A stretch of 13,643 nucleotides of DNA from JAHQVI01 sp964407075 (GCA_964407075.1 CAYOUE010000084.1:1-13643); one strand, 5' to 3'. Numbered from the stretch's first letter, positions 1 to 6,354 are shown. Notes: a model not told the origin generated them from the letters alone. Translations and numbers: made by a program.

Positions 1-720
1 GAGATATTCCAGCGCGAAGTCGCGGTCCGCCACCGAATCGAGGCTGTTCGCGGTCGGCCGGTCGAAGCCGAGCGCCTGCGCCGTCATGTCCCGGTCGATG
101 GGGAAGGACGTCCCCGCCAGCGCCGCGGCCCCCAGCGGGCATTCGTTGAGCCGGGCACGGGCGTCCGCGAAGCGGCCGCGGTCGCGGGCGAGCATCTCGA
201 CATAGGCGAGGCAGTGATGGCCGAAAGTCACGGGCTGGGCGGTTTGCAGATGCGTGAAGCCGGGCATGACCGTCGCAGCGTGGCGCTCGGCCTGCGCCGC
301 CAGCGCCTTCTGCAGCTCCGCAAGCTGCGCGCCGATATGGTCGGCGCTGTCGCGGATGTAGAGCCGGAAATCGGTCGCAACCTGGTCGTTGCGCGAGCGC
401 GCGGTGTGCAGCCGTCCCGCGGCGTCGCCGATGCGTTCCTTCAGCCGCGCCTCGATATTGAGGTGGATGTCCTCCAGCGCGCGCGAAAATTTGAACTCGC
501 CTCGTTCGATTTCGGCCTCAATGGCGCGAAGCCCGTCTATAATCGCCCCGGCGTCGGCTTCGGTGATAATGCCCTGACTTGCCAGCATATTGGCATGGGC
601 GATAGAACCTATTATGTCTTGGGCGTAGAGGCGGCAGTCGAAGCCGATGGAGGCGTTGATCTCCTCCATGATTTCGGCGGGGCCGGAGGCGAAGCGGCCG
701 CCCCACATTCTGTTTGTCAT
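1..720 (-). CDS. argH: Argininosuccinate lyase, N-terminal 240 residues (3' end beyond window)
   Basis: Last step of arginine biosynthesis: cleaves argininosuccinate to arginine and fumarate in the cytoplasm, as a homotetramer. The frame runs open from ATG at 718-720 to the left edge, giving 240 of the roughly 460 residues usual for the family. Visible landmarks are the N-terminal MWGGRF (residues 5-10), the EDIHLNIE stretch (83-90), the signature LHTARSRNDQ (104-113), FTHLQTAQPV (155-164) with its conserved Thr-His, and NSLDSVADRDF (226-236). All are hallmarks of argininosuccinate lyase in the fumarase/aspartase superfamily. The GSSxMPxKxNP loop expected further on lies outside the window. 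The start is chosen because the MWGGRF motif follows immediately. The tlpA-like gene begins 23 bp away on the other strand, so the argH promoter probably lies inside that gene. The reading frame is intact within the window. Confidence 0.97.
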   Translation of the reverse strand, partial: MTNRMWGGRFASGPAEIMEEINASIGFDCRLYAQDIIGSIAHANMLASQGIITEADAGAIIDGLRAIEAEIERGEFKFSRALEDIHLNIEARLKERIGDAAGRLHTARSRNDQVATDFRLYIRDSADHIGAQLAELQKALAAQAERHAATVMPGFTHLQTAQPVTFGHHCLAYVEMLARDRGRFADARARLNECPLGAAALAGTSFPIDRDMTAQALGFDRPTANSLDSVADRDFALEYL

Positions 721-743
721 GGCGCTAACTTCTGGTTTCACGG

Positions 744-1418
744 ATGACCGAAGAGAACGAGACCGGCGACACGCAGCGCCGGGCACGCCCCAGGGGCCTG
801 ATGCCTCTTTATAGTCTTGCCGCCATTCTTGCGGCAATGATCGGATTCCTGTCGGTGATCCTGTTCGACAGGCTGAACGGGCCGCTCCGGCAGGCGGCGG
901 ACGTTCAGGAGCGCGCCGCAGCAGCGCAGACGGAGACACAGGCTTACGCATCGGCAGGGCTGCAGAACCTCGTTCGCGCCGCAACGCCCAAACCGATCCC
1001 GGATTTCACGTTTGCGGATGGCGACGGCGCGGAGCGCAGGCTGAGCGACTGGCGCGGCAAGGTTGTGCTCATCAATCTGTGGGCGACCTGGTGTGCGCCA
1101 TGCAAGATCGAAATGCCGAGCCTGAACCGCCTTCAGGCCGAGCTTGGCGGCGAAGATTTCACGGTGCTGCCCGTCAGCCTCGATTTCGGCGGCCCGGACA
1201 AGCCGCGGCAGTTCCTCGAAAGCAACGATCTCGGCCAGCTCGGACTTTATCTCGACGGATCGAGCCGGCTGATCCAGCAGTTCGGCGCGCCCGGCCTGCC
1301 GTTCACCGCGCTGATCGATCGCGAGGGCAGGGAGATCGCACGGCTTGCCGGCCCGGCGGAATGGGATTCGGATGAGGCTCTGGCCCTGATCCGCGAAGCG
1401 ATTGCAGCGGGGTCCTGA
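744..1418 (+). CDS. tlpA: TlpA-like membrane-anchored thiol:disulfide oxidoreductase
   Basis: A 224-aa thioredoxin-fold protein. A basic N-terminus (RRARPRG, residues 12-18) and one hydrophobic segment (about 22-41) predict an inner-membrane anchor with the C-terminal domain in the periplasm. The redox site is WCAPC (116-120, CxxC at 117-120) in the context NLWATWCAPCK. The cis-proline loop is GLPFTALID (184-192). Family knowledge: TlpA proteins are periplasmic reductants, and in Bradyrhizobium TlpA reduces copper-insertion partners for cytochrome aa3 assembly. The same role here is an inference. The ATG at 744 is the first in frame, and the divergent argH start lies 23 bp upstream. From memory, argH divergent from tlpA is a familiar rhizobial arrangement. 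A perfect 10-bp inverted repeat 28 bp after the stop probably ends transcription. A different TlpA/ResA subgroup is possible. Confidence 0.9.
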   Translation: MTEENETGDTQRRARPRGLMPLYSLAAILAAMIGFLSVILFDRLNGPLRQAADVQERAAAAQTETQAYASAGLQNLVRAATPKPIPDFTFADGDGAERRLSDWRGKVVLINLWATWCAPCKIEMPSLNRLQAELGGEDFTVLPVSLDFGGPDKPRQFLESNDLGQLGLYLDGSSRLIQQFGAPGLPFTALIDREGREIARLAGPAEWDSDEALALIREAIAAGS

Positions 1419-1445
1419 AACCTTGCGGCTTTTGCTGAAAAACGA

Positions 1446-1480
1446 AAAGGTCCGGACCATATCCCCCAGCCCGGACCTTT
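1446..1480 (+). terminator. Hairpin terminator after the tlpA-like gene
   Basis: Perfect 10-bp inverted repeat AAAGGTCCGG (1446-1455) and CCGGACCTTT (1471-1480) around a 15-nt loop, starting 28 nt after the stop codon of the thioredoxin gene. The stem has a GC-rich core. Only a short T run (three T's, then C, T) follows, so it is a weak rho-independent terminator in the strict sense, but position and symmetry fit termination. The A-run on the 5' arm also allows it to act from the other strand. Confidence 0.6.
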
Positions 1481-1790
1481 CTGCTGCCCCCCGGTCAAAT
1501 CGATAACGATTCGTTTCTGAAGCATTGCCGGAACTATGGTGAGCGATTGTGATCTAACTATGACCTTTTCTGGACAAAAGCGGGATGGACAATTGAATAT
1601 TTACAAGCTGTCCCAACTGCATATGAGATTCTACGCTCGTGGGAATACGGATATTACGAACGGTTCGTAGCGTAAAATTTCTATATAAAGAAAAAGGCAA
1701 AAAGATTTCTGCTTTCATCAATATATGCGAGCGCTGAATGCATTTTTGTATACAACTTAGCCTGTTGCTTGCGCATTGATACTTAACTCT
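1481..1790. other. Gene-free AT-rich stretch
   Basis: No convincing gene is seen here. The base composition is visibly more AT-rich than the flanking coding DNA, most clearly at 1540-1760, with runs such as TATATAAAGAAAAAGG near 1682. The longest unassigned reading frame is a 44-codon one (ATG 1536 to TAG 1668-1670) without a clear ribosome binding site. The stretch lies between a rightward gene that ends at 1418 and a leftward gene that ends at 2195, so it needs no promoter for either. It may be decayed or imported DNA next to the palindromes that follow. Confidence 0.5.
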
Positions 1791-1870
1791 CCGAGTGGAA
1801 CGAATTCGACATCTGAACGCCGGTTGCGGCGAGGTGCGTTTTCAGATGTCAAATTCAAAAGCTGCACTGG
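1791..1870. repeat. Nested palindrome, copy 1 (partly degenerate)
   Basis: Inner arms GACATCTGAA (1808-1817) and TTCAGATGTC (1841-1850) are perfectly complementary. They extend outward with one mismatch through GAATT (1802-1806) and AATTC (1852-1856). The loop carries GCGAG at 1829-1833. The outer 3' box GCTGCACTGG (1861-1870) closely matches the boxes of the two copies downstream. The matching 5' box is only approximate (CCGAGTGGAAC, 1791-1801), so the outer stem looks decayed. Overall length is 80 bp, against 77 and 79 bp for the other copies. Membership in the same family is inferred from size, layout, the 3' box and the loop motif. Confidence 0.6.
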
Positions 1871-1883
1871 AAGTATATGGTTC

Positions 1884-1965
1884 GTAGGGTGGGGTGAGCG
1901 AAGCGAAACCCGCCGTCGAACGGAATGACGGGTTTCGCAGGCGCTCAACCCATCCTGCGGGCTAC
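1884..1965. repeat. REP-like palindrome of the GTAGGGTGGG/GCGAAACCC type
   Basis: A long imperfect palindrome. Its core GCGAAACCCG (1903-1912) pairs perfectly with CGGGTTTCGC (1929-1938). TGAGCG (1895-1900) pairs with CGCTCA (1942-1947). The outer GTAGGGTGGGG (1884-1894) pairs imperfectly with the region ending GCTAC (1961-1965). The loop holds a small CCGT/ACGG stem (1913-1923). The wording GTAGGGTGGG...GAGCGAAGCGAAACCC resembles a short extragenic palindrome seen between genes in many bacterial genomes. Family membership is from memory and was not searched. Its sequence differs from the nested palindromes on either side. Confidence 0.65.
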
Positions 1966-2010
1966 CGCAGAGCGCGCCGCAAATGGGATGCAAATGTTTG
2001 AGTCGAACCA

Positions 2011-2087
2011 CCAGTGCATCGACGCATTCATTCGCGACACCTGGACGCGAGTCCGCAAGCGAATGAATGCGTCTAAAGATGCACTGG
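2011..2087. repeat. Nested palindrome, copy 2
   Basis: The outer stem CCAGTGCATC (2011-2020) pairs perfectly with GATGCACTGG (2078-2087). The inner stem GACGCATTCATTCGC (2021-2035) pairs perfectly with GCGAATGAATGCGTC (2059-2073). A 4-nt bulge TAAA (2074-2077) sits on the 3' side. The 23-nt loop contains a mini-hairpin GGAC-GCGA-GTCC (2043-2054) with a GNRA-type tetraloop. In total 25 base pairs form with no mismatch, giving a very stable hairpin in either DNA strand or in RNA. Confidence 0.85.
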
Positions 2088-2100
2088 CAACTTATTGATT

Positions 2101-2179
2101 CTAGTGCAGTTCACGACGCAGACACTTGATTTGAGAGCCTGCCGCGAGTGCGACTCAAGTGTCTGCGTCACTGCACTAG
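2101..2179. repeat. Nested palindrome, copy 3; possible terminator of the downstream-facing gene
   Basis: The outer stem CTAGTGCAGT (2101-2110) pairs perfectly with ACTGCACTAG (2170-2179). The inner stem GACGCAGACACTTGA (2115-2129) pairs perfectly with TCAAGTGTCTGCGTC (2155-2169). A 4-nt bulge TCAC (2111-2114) sits on the 5' side, the reverse of copy 2. The 25-nt loop includes CCTGCCGCGAGTGCG (2138-2152), close to CCTGGACGCGAGTCCG in the loop of copy 2. It begins 15 bp past the stop codon of the leftward cyclotransferase-like gene, so it could also end that transcript. Only 13 bp separate it from copy 2. Confidence 0.85.
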
Positions 2180-2194
2180 CCGGCGCCGTTCTGC

Positions 2195-2704
2195 TCACTG
2201 GCCTTCCAGCGCAAGCTTGAACATCTGCCGGGAGCGTTCCTCGTCGGGATCGGCCATGACAGGCGCCGACCCGATCAGAGCGACAGTGTCCGGACCGAGG
2301 CCATGCTCGACGGCCCCGGCCTTCATCAGCGCCAGATACCAGTCGAAAGGCCGCAATCCGGACGCGCAGGACCGGGGAGGGGCCATATAGGTTGTCACCC
2401 GCAGCATCCGGCCGCCGGCCGCCGTCACGGGGAAATCGTCGTCGCGCAGATATCCGCCTTCGGCACGGTCCAGCGCGCCGCGCTCTGCGGCGGGCACAAG
2501 GTAGAGGACACCTTCGACTCGCGCGCCGGCGCCTGCAACCCGTCCGATCGTTGCCTTGCCCGAGCCGTCCCGCCCCTTCTTGGAGAATGAGAGCGCGTAT
2601 CCTTCCGCCTGCGCCAGCCCTGCAAACGACGCGCCGGGACACCGTCCGCGCAGTCTGGCGGACAGCATATTGGAGCCGTAGGCGAAATAAAGAAACGAGC
2701 TCAT
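2195..2704 (-). CDS. Gamma-glutamylcyclotransferase-like (AIG2/GGACT fold) protein
   Basis: A 169-aa cytoplasmic protein of the gamma-glutamylcyclotransferase-like superfamily. The N-terminal FAYGSNM (residues 7-13) is the substrate-binding loop signature. GVLYLV (65-70) is the usual strand before the active site, and LDRAEGGY (78-85) supplies the expected catalytic glutamate, E82. Family members release 5-oxoproline from gamma-glutamyl amines, peptides or glutathione fragments; the actual substrate here is unknown. The start at 2704 is preferred because AAGGCGAGG lies about 9 nt upstream and the YGSNM motif usually sits within 10-15 residues of the start. An in-frame ATG at 2746 would add 14 residues. 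It is divergent from the dynamin-like gene, and a strong hairpin follows 15 bp after its stop. Confidence 0.85.
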   Translation of the reverse strand: MSSFLYFAYGSNMLSARLRGRCPGASFAGLAQAEGYALSFSKKGRDGSGKATIGRVAGAGARVEGVLYLVPAAERGALDRAEGGYLRDDDFPVTAAGGRMLRVTTYMAPPRSCASGLRPFDWYLALMKAGAVEHGLGPDTVALIGSAPVMADPDEERSRQMFKLALEGQ

Positions 2705-3011
2705 GGAGCGGCGCCTCGCCTTTTGCGTGAGTCCCATTGCGGTCACGTGCAGCCGACGCTAACCTCATCCGTAATTTTTTGCTCAAAATATAAGGGTTTT
2801 TGCTGTATTACGGAGATGGCTTTAGAAGAATGACGAAAAGCAGTTTGGCCGCAAAATTTAAAATCCACTATTCGTTCCGGTCCGGCGCATCTATTTTGCG
2901 CGATGACCGCGGGATGCGCGGCTACATGAAAATAATCGGGCCATTCAGACCGCCGTCGTGCTATTTCATGGTCTGACGGAGCCTGGTCTTACCGGCCGCG
3001 AATCGGAATGA
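2705..3011. promoter_or_regulatory. Divergent promoter region with operator-like repeats
   Basis: This region separates the leftward cyclotransferase-like gene from the rightward GTPase unit, so it should hold both promoters. It is AT-rich around 2770-2870. TCCGTAAT (2768-2775) and ATTACGGA (2807-2814) form an 8-bp inverted repeat. Between them TTTTTGCT occurs twice (2776-2783 and 2797-2804), 21 bp apart, about two helical turns. A second inverted repeat, TCAGACC (2945-2951) and GGTCTGA (2970-2976), sits 36 bp before the GTPase start. GCGCA/TGCGC (2885-2901) is a small hairpin. No confident -35/-10 pair could be assigned. No gene is seen. Confidence 0.45.
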
Positions 3012-5171
3012 GTGAATAGCGTGGAATCCTTCGGTAGCCTGATCGACGCCAAGATAACCTCGCGCCTCGGCGACGTGAAGCGCAGGGGAATCGACCTCGG
3101 CGAGGAATTGCAGGCCAATCTGCACAGCCGCCTCGGGCGTTTCGTCAGTTCGCTGCTGACAGACATCGAGTCGCACAGTTGCCGAATCGCCGTAATCGGG
3201 CAGATCAAGGCCGGCAAGAGTTCCCTCATCAACGCCCTCATCCGCAGGCCCGGACTGCTTCCGACCGACATCAACCCCTCGACTGCGGTCATCACGAAGC
3301 TGTATTTCGGCGCGCCGGCCGAACGCAACAACACCGCCCTGTTCGAGTTCTTCGGCGAGCAGGAATGGGACCGCATCATGTCCGGCGGCCGCGCAGGCGC
3401 CTTGACCGTCGAGCGCGAGGCCGCTGTCGCCACCGAAAATCTGAACCGCTCGCTCGAAGAATTGCGCACGCGGGCCAGGGACCGGCTCGGCTCCGACTAC
3501 AATACGCTGCTCGGCAAGCATCACCTGTTTTCCTCCGTGACCAGCGGACTGCTCGAACGTTACATCAGCGCAGGCGACAACGCGCCTTCGGCAGGCAATG
3601 GCGAGGATGACCGGCATTATTCGGACATCACCAAAAACGCCGAAGTTTTCCTCGAAGGCCAGCCGCTCGGCTACCCCTCGGTCATCATCGACACGCCCGG
3701 GGTCAACGATCCTTTCCTCGTCCGCGACGAGATCACGCACGGCAATCTCGGCGAAGCCGACATCTATCTCGTCGTCCTGACAGCCCAGCAGCCGCTTTCG
3801 AAGAGCGATCTCGCCCTCCTGCGTATGCTCAAGGGGCTGCAGAAGGACCGCATCATCGCAGTCGTGAACCGTCTCGACCTGATCGACATTCAGGACGGCG
3901 AGGCCGAAACGCTGGCGGCGCATGTGCGCAACCGCCTCCGCCACGAATTTCCCCATGCCGACATTCCCGTGATCCTCGCAAGCGCGCACTGGGCGCAGAC
4001 GGCGCTGCGCTGCGAACACGACGCGCTCCGCCGTGCGATGAAGACGTCCTTCCCGGCCTACGCCGCCGAAATGGCGGACAGGGGCGAGCCGGGCTACGCC
4101 GCTCCGTCGGAAAGCTGGAGCGATCAGGAGATCGCCGCCATGCTGTACCGGGCGTCCGGAGTGCCAGCAATCATGGCGGGCATATCGAGGCTCATCGGCC
4201 ATTCCGTGACGACCGAACGGCTGCTGCCTCTGGCTTCGACGCTGAAGGCGATTTCCGACAACACGGTCGTCTCCATCCGATACAGCATCAACTCGCTGAG
4301 CGACGCCTCTGCAGCCAGCGAGCGCTGGAGCCGCGGCAAGGTGAGCGACAATCTCACCAGGCTGGAAAACCTGCTTGCCGAGGTCGAAGGAACGCTGAAC
4401 AACTGCAAGGAGGACTTTCAGCGGCTCAGCGCGGAGGAAATCGGCCGCCTGCGCCGCTTCATGCTTTACACGGTCGAAAAATTCACCGAAGAGCAGCGCG
4501 CCGCCTTGCTGCGGCGCGGCTCCTACGCCGCATTCCGGGAGGAGTTCCAGGAACAGAGCTTCCAGCTCCGTTCGCAGCTCGCGGAGGATTTCTACAAATA
4601 TATCACCGAGATCTCGAAGCAGTTTCTCGCCCGTCAGCAGGAAGCGGAAAACGCGCTGCGGCTGGCGGTCAAGGACGCGCTGCCCGATCTCGACGACATC
4701 CTGCATTTTGGCGTCCAGTCCGGAAATCTTCCTCCCCCCTCGATCATGCCCCTCAGCAAGGTCACGGCTGTCGATCTCGACAGTTTCTGGGAAGCGCACG
4801 CACGGATCGATCCGGTCGATCCCGCAGAAGCGGGACGCTTCAAACAGGCCGTATCCAGAGCTTTCGGAGAAGTGATCGCGGAGCTGTTCGAACTGACGGA
4901 GACCACGCAGAACGAACATGTGTCCAATGCGCTCCGCCGTCTGCGGTTTTTGAGTTACAGCGCGATCTATCCCATAGCACAGCAGTTGCAAGACCTGGTC
5001 AGCGCGCGTAAGGATTCGGAACGGATCACGCAATCGGGTCAGAGCTGGGGCGCGCCCTTTTTCTGGGAGCCTTTCCTCGAAGAATGCCGCCAGCAACTGG
5101 CGCGAAGCGAAAAACTGGCCCGTGAGGCGGTCGAGATCCGTCAGGAATGCATCAGACTGATAAGCGGTTGA
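3012..5171 (+). CDS. Large dynamin-like GTPase
   Basis: A 719-aa protein with a dynamin-type G domain. G1 is GQIKAGKS (residues 63-70), a G2 candidate is NPSTAVIT (88-95), G3 is DTPG (227-230) in VIIDTPGVNDP, and G4 is NRLD (286-289). About 55 residues precede the P-loop. The G2-G3 spacing is long because of a charged, helix-rich insert (about 100-215). From about 395 to the end the sequence looks helical and stalk-like, with an aromatic patch WGAPFFWEPF (679-688). No transmembrane segment is evident. Bacterial dynamin-like proteins bind or remodel membranes in a GTP-dependent way; the role of this one is unknown. The start is GTG 3012, because the nearby ATG at 3008 hits a stop after three codons. 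GTG 3021 is an alternative, and the ribosome binding site is weak either way. The partner gene follows 11 bp later. Confidence 0.85.
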   Translation: MNSVESFGSLIDAKITSRLGDVKRRGIDLGEELQANLHSRLGRFVSSLLTDIESHSCRIAVIGQIKAGKSSLINALIRRPGLLPTDINPSTAVITKLYFGAPAERNNTALFEFFGEQEWDRIMSGGRAGALTVEREAAVATENLNRSLEELRTRARDRLGSDYNTLLGKHHLFSSVTSGLLERYISAGDNAPSAGNGEDDRHYSDITKNAEVFLEGQPLGYPSVIIDTPGVNDPFLVRDEITHGNLGEADIYLVVLTAQQPLSKSDLALLRMLKGLQKDRIIAVVNRLDLIDIQDGEAETLAAHVRNRLRHEFPHADIPVILASAHWAQTALRCEHDALRRAMKTSFPAYAAEMADRGEPGYAAPSESWSDQEIAAMLYRASGVPAIMAGISRLIGHSVTTERLLPLASTLKAISDNTVVSIRYSINSLSDASAASERWSRGKVSDNLTRLENLLAEVEGTLNNCKEDFQRLSAEEIGRLRRFMLYTVEKFTEEQRAALLRRGSYAAFREEFQEQSFQLRSQLAEDFYKYITEISKQFLARQQEAENALRLAVKDALPDLDDILHFGVQSGNLPPPSIMPLSKVTAVDLDSFWEAHARIDPVDPAEAGRFKQAVSRAFGEVIAELFELTETTQNEHVSNALRRLRFLSYSAIYPIAQQLQDLVSARKDSERITQSGQSWGAPFFWEPFLEECRQQLARSEKLAREAVEIRQECIRLISG

Positions 5172-5182
5172 AGGTTGCCGGG

Positions 5183-6292
5183 GTGGACGCGATCGAGAGC
5201 CAGTTAGTAGGAGAGCTTGGCGGCCTCCGCAAATCGCTCGTGGCGGAAAGCGGGATCGCGCCCAGACCTCTGGCTACGGCGGAACGCGCGATCAGGGGCG
5301 TCGAGCGCAGTCTGACGCGGCCGTTGCGCATCGCGGTTCTCGGCGAGGAGAATTCCGGCAAGTCGCTGTTTCTCAACTATCTTCTCAAGCACCAGATCCT
5401 GCCTTCGAACCGCTTCTCCGGCGAGGAGACGGAAATCCTCATCCGCTATTCACCTGAGCCCAGCGTTTATATCGTCGGCAGGGACGGAAGCAGGAACAGG
5501 CTGACTTCCAGGGCGTTCGGCGTCCTTTCGAAAGCCGAGGCCCGGTCCAGGCCGCAAGCGTCGAACATCATCTACCAGGCGTCGGGCGGGGGCGGGGCGA
5601 CGCCGCAGCGGACGGACCGGACGGCCGCTTTTCCGCAACGCCGCGCCGCAAAAACCCCATCCAAGCTGATCGAGGTCAGCCTGCCTCTCGACGTGCTCCG
5701 CAGGATCGAGTTCGTTGAGGTGCGCGCCCTTCCCGAGGACAACACGGTCACGCCGGCCACGATCGCGTTCCGCCAGGTCGACATATCTCTGTGGTGCACG
5801 CTGGCGACGCAGGCGTGGAAAGAGAGCGAGGCCGCGAGCTGGAGGCGGATTCCGCTGGTGCATCGCCAGTCCGCGCTGATGCTCGTCACCTACAAGGATG
5901 CGGTTCAGGACAGGAACGACGAGGTCAAGATCCTCGAACGGCTGCGCCGCGCCACCCCGACCATGTTCAACGACATCCTGCTGGTCTCTCTGAAGGACGC
6001 AGTCGCTTCGCTTCTGTCGCCCGACCCGCAGGATGCGGACGAACTCCGCGCCGTCAGCAATATCGATAAGGTCGAAGAGGCGCTGACCGCGCTCATCCGG
6101 GAGCAGCAGACCCGGCGGCTGCGGAAATCCAGCCGCATTCTGCGGTCGATCTCGAACATGATCGCGCGCGCCGACACGGCCGGCGCCGACAAGGACAAGC
6201 AGCGGCGCGCAATCGCCCGCAAGCTCGACCGCATCGCGGATGCTGTTCTTGACGTGGCGCCGTCGGCTTCCCTCACTGTGGAAGCGGCGTAA
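5183..6292 (+). CDS. Dynamin-like P-loop GTPase homologue with degenerate G3 motif
   Basis: A 369-aa companion of the preceding GTPase. P-loop GEENSGKS (residues 54-61) follows a strand LRIAVL, as in dynamin-type G domains. A TxKD-like element, TYKD (236-239), sits where G4 is expected. The DxxG motif is not recognisable: the matching strand reads IEFVEVRALPED (175-186). A Gly/Pro/Arg-rich insert (133-160) interrupts the domain before this strand. The C-terminal third is helical and basic, without transmembrane segments. It could bind nucleotide but hydrolyse poorly, acting as a partner of the large GTPase; this is inference from adjacency. GTG 5183 is chosen because GAAGG (5170-5174) lies 8 nt upstream. 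An in-frame ATG at 5147 would give 381 aa overlapping the previous gene by 25 bp. Recognition beyond the P-loop is moderate. Confidence 0.75.
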   Translation: MDAIESQLVGELGGLRKSLVAESGIAPRPLATAERAIRGVERSLTRPLRIAVLGEENSGKSLFLNYLLKHQILPSNRFSGEETEILIRYSPEPSVYIVGRDGSRNRLTSRAFGVLSKAEARSRPQASNIIYQASGGGGATPQRTDRTAAFPQRRAAKTPSKLIEVSLPLDVLRRIEFVEVRALPEDNTVTPATIAFRQVDISLWCTLATQAWKESEAASWRRIPLVHRQSALMLVTYKDAVQDRNDEVKILERLRRATPTMFNDILLVSLKDAVASLLSPDPQDADELRAVSNIDKVEEALTALIREQQTRRLRKSSRILRSISNMIARADTAGADKDKQRRAIARKLDRIADAVLDVAPSASLTVEAA

Positions 6293-6354
6293 CCGGCGCA
6301 AGGGACAGCGTCGCGGCGACGCCTTCGGATCAACCGGATCGATCGGAACCGCCA

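Noticed and set aside
738..1460. A 240-codon minus-strand frame opposite the tlpA-like gene
   Set aside because: The plus strand encodes a complete thioredoxin domain with CxxC; the antisense frame also crosses the terminator hairpin.
1757..2011. An 84-codon minus-strand frame in the palindrome region
   Set aside because: It is made largely of copy 1 and the REP-like repeat, so its sequence is dictated by inverted repeats.
2000..2156. GANTC (CcrM-type) sites near and in the hairpins (2000-2004, 2049-2053, 2152-2156)
   Set aside because: Three sites in 157 bp could hint at cell-cycle methylation control, but they fall at different places relative to the repeats, and copy 1 has none.
1791..2179. 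Integron attC-like cassette sites or a CRISPR array
   Set aside because: The size and variable-stem layout recall attC, but the expected GTTRRRY/RYYYAAC core sites are absent, and no direct repeat-spacer pattern or nearby integrase or cas gene is visible.
2073..2786. A 237-codon minus-strand frame overlapping the cyclotransferase-like gene in another frame
   Set aside because: The competing frame holds the YGSNM loop and the catalytic glutamate motif; this one is Arg-rich without motifs and runs into the palindrome.
2961..5096. A 711-codon open frame on the minus strand, opposite the large dynamin-like gene
   Set aside because: The plus-strand frame carries clear G1, G3 and G4 motifs. Long antisense frames are expected in GC-rich coding DNA, and the antisense product shows no recognisable domain.
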